Assembly (NCBI GenBank): GCA_903772945.1
Contig: CAICTM010000849.1
Span: 1 to 45,526, forward strand
Reading direction: 5' to 3'
Length of the DNA stretch: 45,526 bases
Source: Seminavis robusta
Lineage: Eukaryota; Bacillariophyta; Bacillariophyceae; Naviculales; Naviculaceae
Position numbers and translations under genes: made by a program. The notes below the pieces were generated by a model. That model was not told where the DNA came from and ran no database searches. It saw only the letters and a program-made list of their open reading frames with translations. This document shows positions 19,080 to 28,326 of the stretch, piece after piece. Position 1 is the stretch's first letter. Every line of letters begins with the position of its first letter.

Positions 19080-20988
19080 ATGACGCGACAACTGGCCTCC
19101 AAGATCTTTGTGAGCTTGCTGATACCACGCACATTATCCGCCTTTCTCCACACTACCACTACTCTTCCCAGAATACCATTACATCGCACTATTCCAGCCA
19201 AAATGTCATCCGCAGATACTCATGAAAATGGCCAAGTCGTGGTCGTCGGATCGGCCAATCAAGATTTGATTTCCTACACATCGGCTGTCCCCGTCATTGG
19301 ACAAACCGTCATGGGCAAGACCTTTGAAACCACCTGTGGGGGCAAGGGAGCAAATCAGGCCGTGGCTGCTGCCAGTCTCGGAATGGTACCCGTCTCCATG
19401 GTGTGCCGTGTCGCGGAGGATGTCTTTGGTCAATCGCTATTGAACAATTTTCGTAAGCACAAACATGGACGGATATGTGTCCCTGCATTGAATCTCATTA
19501 TCACTCACTCACTTTTCCTCTTTCTATTAATCTTGTACAAGGCAACTCGGGTGTCATTTTTGATGAAGAATCGACCGTCCTCAAAGAGCAAGGATCATCG
19601 GGAGTGGCAGCCATTACGGTCGATACCAAGAGTGGAGACAATATGATTATCGTCACCCCCGGGACCAACTTTTTATTATCTGCTGCTGATGTTCGAAGGG
19701 AACTCGAAAACCAATCCACCAAACCAGCCGTTGTACTGGTGCAATTGGAAATTGTCCCCGAGGCGGCCTTGGAGGCACTCAAAGTGGGACGCGAACTAGG
19801 TGCCATTACCATTCTAAATACTGCGCCAGCCCCGGAAGATTACTCTCTCGATGACTTTTTGCCCTACATTGATATTCTCATCCCAAATGAGACGGAATTG
19901 CAAGCAATTACCGGAGGCACTCCAGAGGATGATGAAGAGAAACTGGCTCGTATGTTGCTGGAGAAGGGAGTCAAGAAGGTCTTAGTGACACTGTAAGTAC
20001 AACAAGTGGCGTCCAGAACTAGGCGTTCGAAGTATTGGTACCTGCTCACATGACTTTCCACGATGATAATATATGCAATGACTGATGATGATGCAGAGGT
20101 GCAAGAGGTGCCATGATTGTCGAAAAGACCGACGAGGACGAAGTCAAAGTGACCAAAGTAGAAGCACCGGACGATTTGCCTTGCAAAAATGATCCGGTCG
20201 AAGATACCATTGGAGCCGGAGATGCCTTCTGCGGGGCCCTATCAACCTACTTGACGGCGGGGTTACCACTGTCCGATGCTGCCAATAGGGCATGCGGTGT
20301 GGCCAGCATGTCGGTACGAAAGCGAGGTGCCCAAACGTCCTACCCAACTCCCGATATTCTGCCCGAATGTTTGCAGCTTCCCAGCAACTTGGCAAAGTCA
20401 ACAACCACAAGCAGCAAAAAACAAATCACCTTTGTGACTGGAAACAAGAAGAAATTGGAAGAAGTAGAACAGTTGCTGCTCCCGGATGCGGATTCCATTC
20501 CATTTACCTTGACAAATCGCAAAGTGGACCTTCCAGAACTTCAGGGAAACGACCCAGCAGAAATTGCCAAGGAAAAGTGTCGTCTGGCGGCACAGTCGGT
20601 CAATGGACCCGTCTTGACAGAAGACACTTCCCTCTGCTTCAATGCCTTGAATGGGTTGCCGGGTCCATACATCAAGTGGTTCCTGGAAAAATGCGGCCAT
20701 GCTGGCCTGAACAATATGCTGGATGGATTTGAAGACAAGTCAGCTTATGCGCAGACGGTGGCGGCTTTTACCATGGGGCCAGGCGAGGAAATTCATGTGT
20801 TCGATGGAAGAACCGATGGAAAAATCGTTTCAGCCCGAGGCAAGCTCGACTTTGGGTGGGACCCAATCTTTGAACCCCACGAGGGAGGCGGCAAGACATA
20901 CGCCGAGATGGAGAACGAGGAGAAGAATGCAATCAGCCATCGAGGCCGTAGCTTTGCGAAACTGAAGGGATACTTGTCATCCTTGTAA
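19080..20988 (+). CDS. Ribokinase (PfkB) - ITPase (HAM1/RdgB) fusion, three exons
   Basis: Exons 19080-19452, 19542-19992 and 20097-20988 (GT-AG introns of 89 and 104 bp) sum to 1716 nt, 571 residues. Residues about 50-365 are a ribokinase: [10 protein letters not shown], the PfkB signature [15 protein letters not shown] (87-101), [20 protein letters not shown], and the second signature [14 protein letters not shown] with catalytic Asp317. Residues about 384-571 are a complete inosine-triphosphate pyrophosphatase: [47 protein letters not shown] and [12 protein letters not shown] short Ser/Thr/Lys linker joins them, with no stop or splice signal between. Ribokinase makes ribose-5-phosphate; ITPase converts (d)ITP and XTP to monophosphates. 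The N-terminus [25 protein letters not shown] could be a plastid presequence; a second ATG at 19203 would give a form without it, so dual targeting is possible. Confidence 0.93.
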
Positions 20989-21147
20989 ATACCCCATCGG
21001 GTTGGCGCAAGGATCCAGCTCGCTAGCTACCAGTACGGTAATAGCTATGGCATAAACACAAAAACACGGTTGCTATTGACATCATTGGTTCTTTTGGACG
21101 TGGTCGCTCAGTACCAAACAGATCGTACAACCCTTACAGTCGAATAC

Positions 21148-21309
21148 TCGATTGATTCGATTCAATTCGATTCAATTCGATTCGATTCATGATTCTTCTG
21201 ATGATTGAATCGAATGATCATTCTAGTATTCTATTCGATTCGATTCATGATTCTCTAGCTATTCTGATTCTATTCGATTTGATTGAGATTCGATTCATTC
21301 GATTCGTTG
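21148..21309. repeat. ATTCGATTC-type simple satellite
   Basis: Imperfect tandem repeats of the 5-10 bp words GATTC, ATTCGATTC and TTCAATTCGA cover about 160 bp, interrupted by TGATTCTTCTGATG-type variants. Opposite-strand copies (GATTGAATCGAATGATC) are included, so parts can fold. Confidence 0.85.
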
Positions 21310-21397
21310 GGTTGAATGACCTTTTTCCAGCCGTGTATACTAGTATTTTATTGCATAATTTTGCCATAATAGCGTTGTGCACAGTGCACAGTGCACA

Positions 21398-21413
21398 CTA
21401 CCGGTACCGGTAG
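21398..21413. repeat. Perfect 16-bp palindrome CTACCGGTACCGGTAG
   Basis: Two overlapping TACCGGTA words form a perfect palindrome directly after three GTGCACA repeats. Shorter relatives (GGTACCGGTA, ACCGGTACCGGTAC) occur in many other spacers of this window. Confidence 0.85.
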
Positions 21414-21586
21414 ATACACCTCAGTACCAGCATCGGCGTGCCGACACAGACGTGCCTCGACTGAATGGCGTGGGATGCGAATGATTCGGATGGCGTCTCG
21501 TTGTGATGAACGGCACCGCAGCAACAGAACAACTCCACAAAAACCTTTCTCAATTCAACGACCAAAACTAACTGCAATAAACAAAC

Positions 21587-22267
21587 ATGCGTCGCATGGA
21601 TCCACCGGTTGTTTCAGCTCAACTCGTCCGAGATTTATCAAATCTTCAAGTAAACCAAAGAGGCAGGGATCCTCCTGCCGCCGCTAGGATCATCCACGAA
21701 GAAGAACGAAAACAAGAAGAACAAGAAGAACAAGCAGCCAATGAGGAAACAATCCACGATGGCAACAACAAAGCTGGATCTATTCTATCGGTGCCTGATT
21801 CGCCAGGAAGGGGTGTTAAAACTCCACTGGAAGGAGATGTTGGGGCGGATCCGCTGGAGGGTATGCCACCACGAAAACTGTCTGTCCGCCGCCGTTTTAG
21901 CGGGTACATGTGTCTTGTGCATCAAGTGGGCAATGACGGCAAGAAGAAAGCCTACGACCGCGATGCAATTCTCTGTGTGTGGAAGAAATGGGCCATGGGT
22001 CGCATGGCTCAAAAGAAGCCCTATGTGGGTATCATGGTGGCACATACTACCGAGCAGCTCTGTGAAGGTGGCCCTGCCGTAAAAGTCCAGGGTGAACTGA
22101 ATGCGTCTCATGATGGGATGAGTGATGAAGAGACGATCGCGACATTAAAGTCTATGTTCTGCTATGTTGCAATGGTCCTCAAGCAGACCCAGGTCGAATT
22201 CAAATTCTACGGCGAAGAGGACAACTACTTGTGCCATTACAACGTCCACCGCGCAAAGCGCCGATAG
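21587..22267 (+). CDS. Hypothetical protein, charged N-terminus, folded C-terminus
   Basis: Single exon, 226 residues, start MRRMDPPVVSAQ at an ATG in an AAAC context. Residues 1-100 are polar and probably disordered, with a Glu/Gln-rich run (about 38-53) likely to form a helix. From about residue 103 the text looks folded: RRRFSGYMCLVHQVG, AILCVWKKWAMGRMAQ, PYVGIMVAHT, then a helical stretch and FKFYGEEDNYLCHYNVH. There are several Cys, Trp and Tyr residues but no recognised motif, signal peptide or membrane segment. I do not recognise the family. A 40-bp repeat starts 20 bp after its stop codon. Confidence 0.6.
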   Translation: MRRMDPPVVSAQLVRDLSNLQVNQRGRDPPAAARIIHEEERKQEEQEEQAANEETIHDGNNKAGSILSVPDSPGRGVKTPLEGDVGADPLEGMPPRKLSVRRRFSGYMCLVHQVGNDGKKKAYDRDAILCVWKKWAMGRMAQKKPYVGIMVAHTTEQLCEGGPAVKVQGELNASHDGMSDEETIATLKSMFCYVAMVLKQTQVEFKFYGEEDNYLCHYNVHRAKRR

Positions 22268-22287
22268 TGCAAGAAACCGACATGAGG

Positions 22288-22477
22288 ACCAACGGGGGCC
22301 TGTACAACGGAACCATTTGAACGATAGGCTAATGCTAGAATAGATAATACAGAATTGCTATACATCAGAAAAGACACATAAGCTAGACTGTTGACGGCTG
22401 AGCCAGAGCTCGCATCCTTCGTCTAGCTTGAGCATAACCAACGGGGGGTCTGCACAACAGAACCATTTGAACGATAG
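22288..22477 (+). repeat. Pair of 40-bp direct repeats
   Basis: Two copies, 22288-22327 and 22437-22477, about 149 bp apart, agree over about 40 bp except for three or four changes (they share ACCAACGGGGG, ACAAC, and AACCATTTGAACGATAG). Each copy is followed by a looser match containing AGAAAAGACACA. They lie just downstream of the gene at 21587-22267. Confidence 0.85.
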
Positions 22478-22838
22478 CAAAGGTTACGTGTTAGAAAAGA
22501 CACAAGAGTTTGAGCGTCCTTGGCACGTACTAGTAGTACTGTACGGTGCCACTGTACCGGTACGTACTGTCCCTCCGGCGTGGGAACGCAGCTCCTTCCA
22601 AGACTCGACTGTCATCGACTCGACTGACTAAGTCACTCAGTCATGGCACTCAGTCGTGTATCATGAGTGCCAATACGAACCGTGACTCAGTGCGTCGACT
22701 GGACAGCCCCCGTTGATCCCCCCTTTCCAAATGGGGGTCAGAGCTCACAGCGCCCGAAAAGGATCCGAAATCCGAAAGCGAGAAGCCTTCTCCTACCATT
22801 ACCAAGGAGAAGGCACGCAAAGAAGAGCCCATATCGAG

Positions 22839-23726
22839 ATGAGTTCCGCTCCACCCAACGACAGCAATCATTCGAGCTACGGCAGTGGCAATGGGGGCTC
22901 TGGCGCTCAGGATACAGAAGGGTTGCCTCTAACAGACCAGGAACAAGAAGATCCAGAATCGGAAGAATTTGGTACCCCGAATGTCGACCGAGCTCTGCGC
23001 GAGTGGAGGCAGGAACTGGCACGATGGCAAACCATGGCGTCCTTGTTGGCACATGCACTCGCTCTCATAATGTCTCTATTGGTCCTGTGGTGGGTGCACC
23101 TCTTGGGTGGCTTGGCCTGGAGCGCTGGAAAAGCCAAACAGGTCTTCTTATGGCATCCACTATTAATGATTCTGGCATATGCTTTTATGACAGTCGCAGC
23201 ATTATCCTTTCGATTTCCCTACCAAAGCTCCAGTCGAAGAATTGTCAAGCTGGTACACGGATCTTCCTGGGCAGTGGCCGCCATTTTTGGCTGCATTGCC
23301 CTGATTGCTGTTTTCCGGTCCCACAATGATGCTAAGAGTGGATTCATTGCCAACCTCTACAGCTTTCATTCCTGGCTCGGACTGGGAGTTGTGGGGCTCT
23401 ACGTACTACAATTTCTCGCGGGATTTTTTGCCTTTTGGTGGAATGTTCCGCAGTTCTCGGCCGTCACCAAAGCCAAAATTTTGGCCGTTCACGCATATTT
23501 GGGACCATTTCTGCACATGGCCGTAGCCGCAACAATCTTGCTGGGAATTCAAGAAAAGGAAGGATTTGTGGGTTGTGGCTACAAGGTAGATAAGGCGGAT
23601 TTATTTCCCCTTGCTCATCTCGGCTTGATCCCTCATCCGTGTTTGGTGAGCCATGCACTTGGAATTGCCGTGTTTGCGACCGCTCTGTGCACCAGCTTTG
23701 CTCTGCACAACTTTGGAACCAGCTAG
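22839..23726 (+). CDS. Cytochrome b561 family transmembrane oxidoreductase
   Basis: The family carries electrons across membranes, usually from ascorbate to monodehydroascorbate or ferric iron, using two b hemes. From the ATG at 22839 (MSSAPPNDSNHSS) the product has 295 residues; an in-frame ATG at 22731 would add 36 basic residues, and I prefer the later one because the extension has no family character. After a polar N-terminal region come six hydrophobic segments. The four heme-ligand histidines of the family are visible in order: LWHPLLM, KLVHGSSW, YSFHSWLG and AVHAYLGPF. HNDAKSGFIANLYSFHSW resembles the ascorbate/loop region. A final HALGIAVFATALCTSF helix ends the protein. No plastid presequence is seen; an endomembrane or plasma-membrane site is likely. 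Confidence 0.92.
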   Translation: MSSAPPNDSNHSSYGSGNGGSGAQDTEGLPLTDQEQEDPESEEFGTPNVDRALREWRQELARWQTMASLLAHALALIMSLLVLWWVHLLGGLAWSAGKAKQVFLWHPLLMILAYAFMTVAALSFRFPYQSSSRRIVKLVHGSSWAVAAIFGCIALIAVFRSHNDAKSGFIANLYSFHSWLGLGVVGLYVLQFLAGFFAFWWNVPQFSAVTKAKILAVHAYLGPFLHMAVAATILLGIQEKEGFVGCGYKVDKADLFPLAHLGLIPHPCLVSHALGIAVFATALCTSFALHNFGTS

Positions 23727-23965
23727 ATCGTCGCATTGCTGCAACATGTTGGGAGAAACGGTGACGAGTTTCCTGACACGAGAGTTCGACGTAACAATTC
23801 ACCACGTCGGTTTTCCGTAATTACTTTTGCTGATCTCCATCTGGCTACGGTAGGCTTTTGCTAGGATTGCAAGCTGATATTAGAATGGGAAGACTAAGAT
23901 TATTTTACTATCACCTGAACCAAATAAACCAACTAATCATGCAGATTCCACAATCGGCACTGGTG

Positions 23966-24641
23966 TTACCACCACTGGGATCCTGGGCATCCATTGTCAC
24001 AAACCCACCGCAGAACATCTTTATTTCCAGTCCAGAGCGCACGATTGTTAGCTTGAGTGCTTGTTTCTTCATTCCACGGACATCCATGTTCTCTGGCCCA
24101 TTTTAACATCTCCAGATTCCCATTCTGAGCAGCCCTTGTGCACACATCAGCATTCCAGGGGCACCCATTCTCTCTGGCCCATTCCAATATTTCCATGTGC
24201 CCTTTTCCAGCAGAACTAGCACAGGTTGATTCATTCCAAGGGCATGCATTTTCTCTGGCCCATTTCAATATTTCCAAGTGCCCTTTTCCAGCAGCACTAG
24301 CACATGTTAAATCTTTCCAAGGACAGTCATTCACTCTGGCATATTTGAGTATCTCTAAGTGCCCACCTAGAGCAGCACTAGAACACCTCTTAGCCTTGGA
24401 TTTGTTATTTTCCCAGTATTCAGCACATGACACATTAGAAAAGGCTGCCTGCGCTGTAGAATGTGACTGTGCTGGTTGCTGGTTGCACTTTGTCATTCCA
24501 ACCATCTGAAACCAACCGCACCTTTGGAGGATCTTCCACAGTGTCACAGTACTTTTCATAAAGCTCTTTGATTTTCTTGTTGACACCTGCAACAAAGACA
24601 TATTGTCCCATGCCCAGAAAGGGAAGGATGTTGTTGATCAA
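23966..24641 (-). pseudogene. Frameshifted 27-residue ankyrin-like repeat gene
   Basis: A relative of the repeat protein at 8305-6827. The first part (24641 to about 24440) encodes the F-box-like region, NNILPFLGMGQYVFVAGVNK, in one frame. The rest (about 24475 to 23966) encodes SNVSCAEYWENNK and five or six 27-residue repeats (for example CASAAGKGHLEILKWAREN) in another frame. At the junction TFYSA must join AAFSNVS; the sequence there has four extra bases (GGCA) next to an identical GCA/GGCA context, which looks like a small duplication. Splicing cannot remove 4 bp. Compared with the 14-repeat gene this copy is much shorter, and as there no in-frame ATG precedes the F-box-like region. It could still express a truncated F-box-like peptide. 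Confidence 0.82.
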
Positions 24642-25168
24642 ATATCTTCTTGGTCCAATATCGAAAGACTAGCGGCCAATTTGATTTTCTTTGCTGATCC
24701 ATCATATGATGACATGGTGGAAGGGAACTGAATGGAAGAGATAGAAATGGCTCTGCACGTCAGGAACTTACTTGTGGGCAGCGGAGGAGTTGTGTGCTAT
24801 TCTCGCGGAACGCAGCGTGAAACCAACCAAGTTGGCGACAGCTTCGCAGCGTGTTCAGCAAAGAGCGTGGAGTGGCTCGTTCCGTGGAAAAATCATCGTG
24901 AAAAGAACTAAGGTTCAGGATACGTTTCTGACATCAGTGGCCATCAGGCCTCCACCATCCACCATCATCCGAGCCATCACAATCCTTCTGCGCTTGTCTT
25001 TGATCTGCATGGGGTTCATCCAAAACTATTCGAAAAGGAAATTAGAGAAGATCCAGCAAAGGTTCCACACTAGCTAGCTGGCTACCCATTCTGTTTTGAA
25101 AGAGATTCCTCTACCCATTCCTTGGAGCCGGATTAATTAACCCATCGATCCAGAAGGTATCCGCCATC
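24642..25168. other. Spacer with divergent upstream regions
   Basis: Contains the upstream flank of the repeat pseudogene and the promoter of the Asp-rich gene. A 101-residue frame (24772-25077) is basic and without family resemblance, so I do not call it. CTAGCTAGCTGGCTA lies near 25071. Confidence 0.45.
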
Positions 25169-26275
25169 ATGATGTCCTCCCAACAGAACAACAGAATACC
25201 GTGCATGCTTCACTATATTTGTGGATTTGTCTTATTGACATCCTCAGAATCCTTCACATTACAGCGTTGGAACTACATGTACTATGCACCCACCACTCCC
25301 CCTACTTTTCAGAATCGGCAATCCACTGCTCCTGGTTTATTCATGATTTATGCACCTCCCGGATCGGGATATCACCGTCCCGAAGACGAAGAATCCATGT
25401 TACCCTCCACGTACGATCCAATGATGGAATATCCGGGCACCATGCGTCCCGGCACTACTCCCGAAAACATGCCCTTTTCCGATTTGCCCATTGCCGATAG
25501 CGATCCCGATCCGGTTCCCTGGCCTCACTTTCAACAGATTGAATGGCATCACAAATGGGATCCTCCCCACGAAGCCGCTCTGGAAATGGAAGAATTCATT
25601 GAACAGCAAGGACGTTGGGCCACACCGGAAATGGAAGCCGCCATGCGAGCGGGTGTGCGACAGGGTATCCGCGATCGGCAAGAAAAGGAAGCGGCCGAGA
25701 AAAAACGGGATTCTTGGGTCATTACCGATGACGACGATGAGGACGATCCTCCCAACACGGACAATATCGAGTTGGGAGATGGTATGTATGGATCCATTGG
25801 ATCAGCCGTGGTCGATGCCATGACGGCGGAAGCTGTGAGACCCAAGGCAGAAAGTGAGGAGGAGCAGGAAAGTACTGAAGTGGAAGAAGACACGGGTAGC
25901 AGCAGCATGGACGACGATTTGGATAGTTTCTTGTTGGATTTGGGATTGGATGCCGATGTGGAGATGGAGGATGATACGGACAGTAGTGGCAGCAAGAGCG
26001 TTGCGGCGGATGATGACGCCGAGGAAGAGGATACTGGTACCACCTTGGATTTACTGAGTGATGACGGAGACGTCACGGCAACAATCAATGTCGATGCGGA
26101 CGACGATTTGGATCTAGGATTGGACGACGATGATGATCTGGACGGGGATGATGGAGTGGAAGTACCCCTCGATGCCTTTGGAGACGACAATGATACCCTC
26201 AATGGCGAAGACATCTTTGATGAAGGAGGATTTGATTTTGACGATGGTGATTTCGATGCAGGCGATGTGTGGTAG
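25169..26275 (+). CDS. Asp/Glu-rich protein with plastid-type presequence, function unknown
   Basis: Single exon, 368 residues. The N-terminus IPCMLHYICGFVLLTSSES|FTLQRW is a signal peptide followed by Phe, compatible with plastid import, though the residue before Phe is Ser rather than Ala. Residues about 70-190 look folded, with PWPHFQQIEWHHKWDPPHEA, a long helix EAALEMEEFIEQQG and ATPEMEAAMRAGVRQG. From about residue 190 to the end the protein is extremely acidic, with repeated DLDLGLDDDDDLDG-like runs and FDFDDGDFDAGDVW at the C-terminus, and almost no basic residues. I do not recognise the family. The acidic tail could bind metal ions or basic partners. A long Ser-rich antisense frame is a shadow of the Asp codons. 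Confidence 0.78.
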   Translation: MMSSQQNNRIPCMLHYICGFVLLTSSESFTLQRWNYMYYAPTTPPTFQNRQSTAPGLFMIYAPPGSGYHRPEDEESMLPSTYDPMMEYPGTMRPGTTPENMPFSDLPIADSDPDPVPWPHFQQIEWHHKWDPPHEAALEMEEFIEQQGRWATPEMEAAMRAGVRQGIRDRQEKEAAEKKRDSWVITDDDDEDDPPNTDNIELGDGMYGSIGSAVVDAMTAEAVRPKAESEEEQESTEVEEDTGSSSMDDDLDSFLLDLGLDADVEMEDDTDSSGSKSVAADDDAEEEDTGTTLDLLSDDGDVTATINVDADDDLDLGLDDDDDLDGDDGVEVPLDAFGDDNDTLNGEDIFDEGGFDFDDGDFDAGDVW

Positions 26276-26914
26276 GACCTTGTCTTACCGTACCGTGTCG
26301 ATGTGGTACCGTTGAGAATACCGTATTCTATTCGAGGAAATGATCCAACAAGGAAGGAACACAAAATGTGATCAGATCAATTTGAAGAAGTAGCAGTAGA
26401 GACTACGGAGAGAACCTCTCCGATTCAGTGGACAATAACTAAATCTACATTCTTGGGAAGTAGATCTACCAGCACCGTACTGTCATGTTGGCTGTTGGAT
26501 GTCATCAGATTCGATTCTGCATAAAAGGATATTATCGACCCTGATACCAGGTACCGGTAGAGCAGGTAGGTGTTGCTGATTGGGGCATTCCACTGCCACT
26601 GACCTCGTAGAATCACGGCTGCAAAAAATTTAATAATACGAGAGTTCTGGGATAGCTTCCGGTAAATCAGTGATAAATAAATGATAAATTTTGTTGGCTG
26701 CAAACCAATTTAAAGAAAAGAGATTATCGTTCTCTTACTATTTGCCGACTACCGTGCTGATGGATTTCCCATGGGTAGCCAGTATTATCAGAACCTATCC
26801 TGGGCGTCGCAACTAAAAGAAACTAGTACCCGACCAATAATGATTGCAGATTGTCGTCTCTTTGTACGGTACAAAACGGACTGGAGGTATCAATTAGCGT
26901 CATCATCTCCTTAG
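26276..26914. other. Spacer, palindromic words only
   Basis: About 640 bp between convergent genes. It contains CCAGGTACCGGTAG near 26547 and TGGTACC near 26302. The minus-strand frame 26703-26425 has no protein character. No gene is supported. Confidence 0.45.
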
Positions 26915-27271
26915 TTAGGACTGCCCTGGATTTCGATTGGGCCGAGCGGTGGCATTGGCGGTCCCACTAATATCCAGACTTTCCAATGACAAATCACTCC
27001 ATCCTTCTTCTCGTCGTCGTCGTTCGGCAGCCGTGACGGCCGAAGAGGAATTGCCAGCCGGAGAGACAATAGCATCGGCATCCAATTCTCCTTCTTCCAA
27101 GAGGGGAGCCACGGCGGCTTCGTGTCGTCCCACTTCGACTTCGTCATCGCTCAACTTGTCCGCGGCCCACTCATCGTCCACTACCTCCAATGCGGGTGGA
27201 CGACCGGCCGTCGAAAAGGGACGTCGAAGACGGGTAGCGGCAGCGTAGTTGGAATCAGAGGCTTCAGGCAT
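26915..27271 (-). CDS. Small acidic hypothetical protein
   Basis: Single-exon frame of 118 residues starting MPEASDSNYAAATRLRRPF. The middle is acidic (DDEWAADKLSDDEVEVGRHE), then ERRRREEGWSDLSLESLD, and the end is polar. There is no signal peptide, membrane segment or recognised domain, and most of it would be disordered. Support is only the clean ATG, length and biased composition; an overlapping plus-strand frame (26937-27248) is also open, so the call is tentative. Confidence 0.45.
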   Translation of the reverse strand: MPEASDSNYAAATRLRRPFSTAGRPPALEVVDDEWAADKLSDDEVEVGRHEAAVAPLLEEGELDADAIVSPAGNSSSAVTAAERRRREEGWSDLSLESLDISGTANATARPNRNPGQS

Positions 27272-27697
27272 GGTTTAATTACACAATCTATCTATCTGAT
27301 GACAGAGAGTGGGACAATCACAATAACAATAACGACAAACAAAGAGAAGTGATGAGGGGGATGACAAGATGACGAGGGACAAGGGTGGTGTGTTGTTGGC
27401 TGTCGACTTTGACTCGACTCCCAATGCGACCACAGAAATGTTAAAACAGCTCAGCGGGATTACATTGGAATCTTCTACGCACTTCGTTTGCAAGCTGCAG
27501 AGAACAACCCGATCGTAAGTGGCCTGCTTGCCCAAGATCCTGTCTTTCTTTGGTTGCTTGGTGATGGCAAGATGGGAACCGAAGAAGGGATCGCAAACCG
27601 AGAAAGACAAAGCCCGCTGCTCCAAAAATCATGTCATAAAATCAAAAGATTTGCAAACATCAACCCACACAACAGTTTTGTCTTCTCTTTTTCCACC
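27272..27697. promoter_or_regulatory. Divergent promoter region before the plastid protein gene
   Basis: About 430 bp with no supported gene. It should contain the promoter of the gene starting at 27698 and of the small minus-strand ORF. CAATAACAATAAC runs lie near 27320. Confidence 0.4.
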
Positions 27698-28326
27698 ATG
27701 AAGTTTGCCTACTTGCTTCTTTCTTTCTTGGCATCTGCCAGTGCTTTCACTGTCCTTCCACAGGCTCAGACGGTAAGATAATCTGACTGTCACTCGATTC
27801 AACATCATAGGTTTTCTTGTTGCAATTATGGCTGTGGATAAAAGATACCTTTTCGTGATGGGGCATTGAAATCGTTGTGGGTATCTTCTAATAACTATAC
27901 TCTTTGCTCGTCGACTCAATAATGCAGGCTCCCAAGTTGACCCCACTCTCCTTGATGGCCCCAGACGATGTCGATTCTGTCTTGTCCAAGGCAGAAGACT
28001 GCTCCGAGGGTGAATGCTCCGTCGACGAAGTCTCAGAGCTCCTCTCCATCTTGAAGGGACAACAAAAGGAACTCTACAGCCGCGTCCAGACACTCAAGGA
28101 GACCATTTACACACTCGAACACGTCAACGAAAAGGACGCACGTGAGGTCGATGAGGTCCGAGAAACCGTTCGTGCCATTTACCGCATCTTCCAACTAGGA
28201 GACAAGGCCAGTGGCAATGACTACCCCTCCTTGTCCAAGCCCACCGGATGGTCTGGAGAAATTGGAGATGGACCCAAGACTGCCTATGATGCCCTCCCAC
28301 CCAAGAAGTGGAAGGCATCAAAGTAA
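27698..28326 (+). CDS. Small plastid-targeted protein, paralog A (two exons)
   Basis: Exon 27698-27772 encodes MKFAYLLLSFLASASA|FTVLPQAQT, a textbook ASAF bipartite plastid presequence. Exon 27928-28326 (after a 155-bp intron) completes a 157-residue protein. The mature part starts with LTPLSLMAPDDVDSVL, has an acidic CSEGECSVDEVSELLSIL segment, a long coiled-coil-like helix (KGQQKELYSRVQTLKETIYT, then EHVNEKDAREVDEVRETV), and ends with a signature: SGEIGDGP followed by TAYDALPPKKWKAS. The same architecture and signature occur in the gene at 30183-29463. I do not recognise a named family. The short size, plastid presequence and CxxxxC pair suggest a structural or adaptor role in the plastid, which is inference. 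Confidence 0.88.

Larger units (their letters stand above)
20989..21586. other. Spacer with GATTC satellite and GGTACC palindrome
   Basis: No gene. It contains the GATTCGATTC-type repeat (21148-21309), triplicated GTGCACA words at about 21376-21396 and the palindrome at 21398-21413, then the 5' flank of the next gene. Confidence 0.6.

Noticed and set aside
19453..19541. Reading through the first intron of the ribokinase gene
   Set aside because: Read-through in this frame runs into a different frame from the ribokinase core; splicing gives [14 protein letters not shown], which aligns with ribokinases.
21376..21413. Origin or integration site from GTGCAC repeats plus palindrome
   Set aside because: No associated integrase, duplicated target or other origin feature is present; kept only as a repeat.
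25549..26364. 271-residue Ser-rich minus-strand reading frame
   Set aside because: It is antisense to the Asp/Glu codon runs of the 25169-26275 gene; GAC/GAT read backwards as Ser/Ile-type codons, with no family features.
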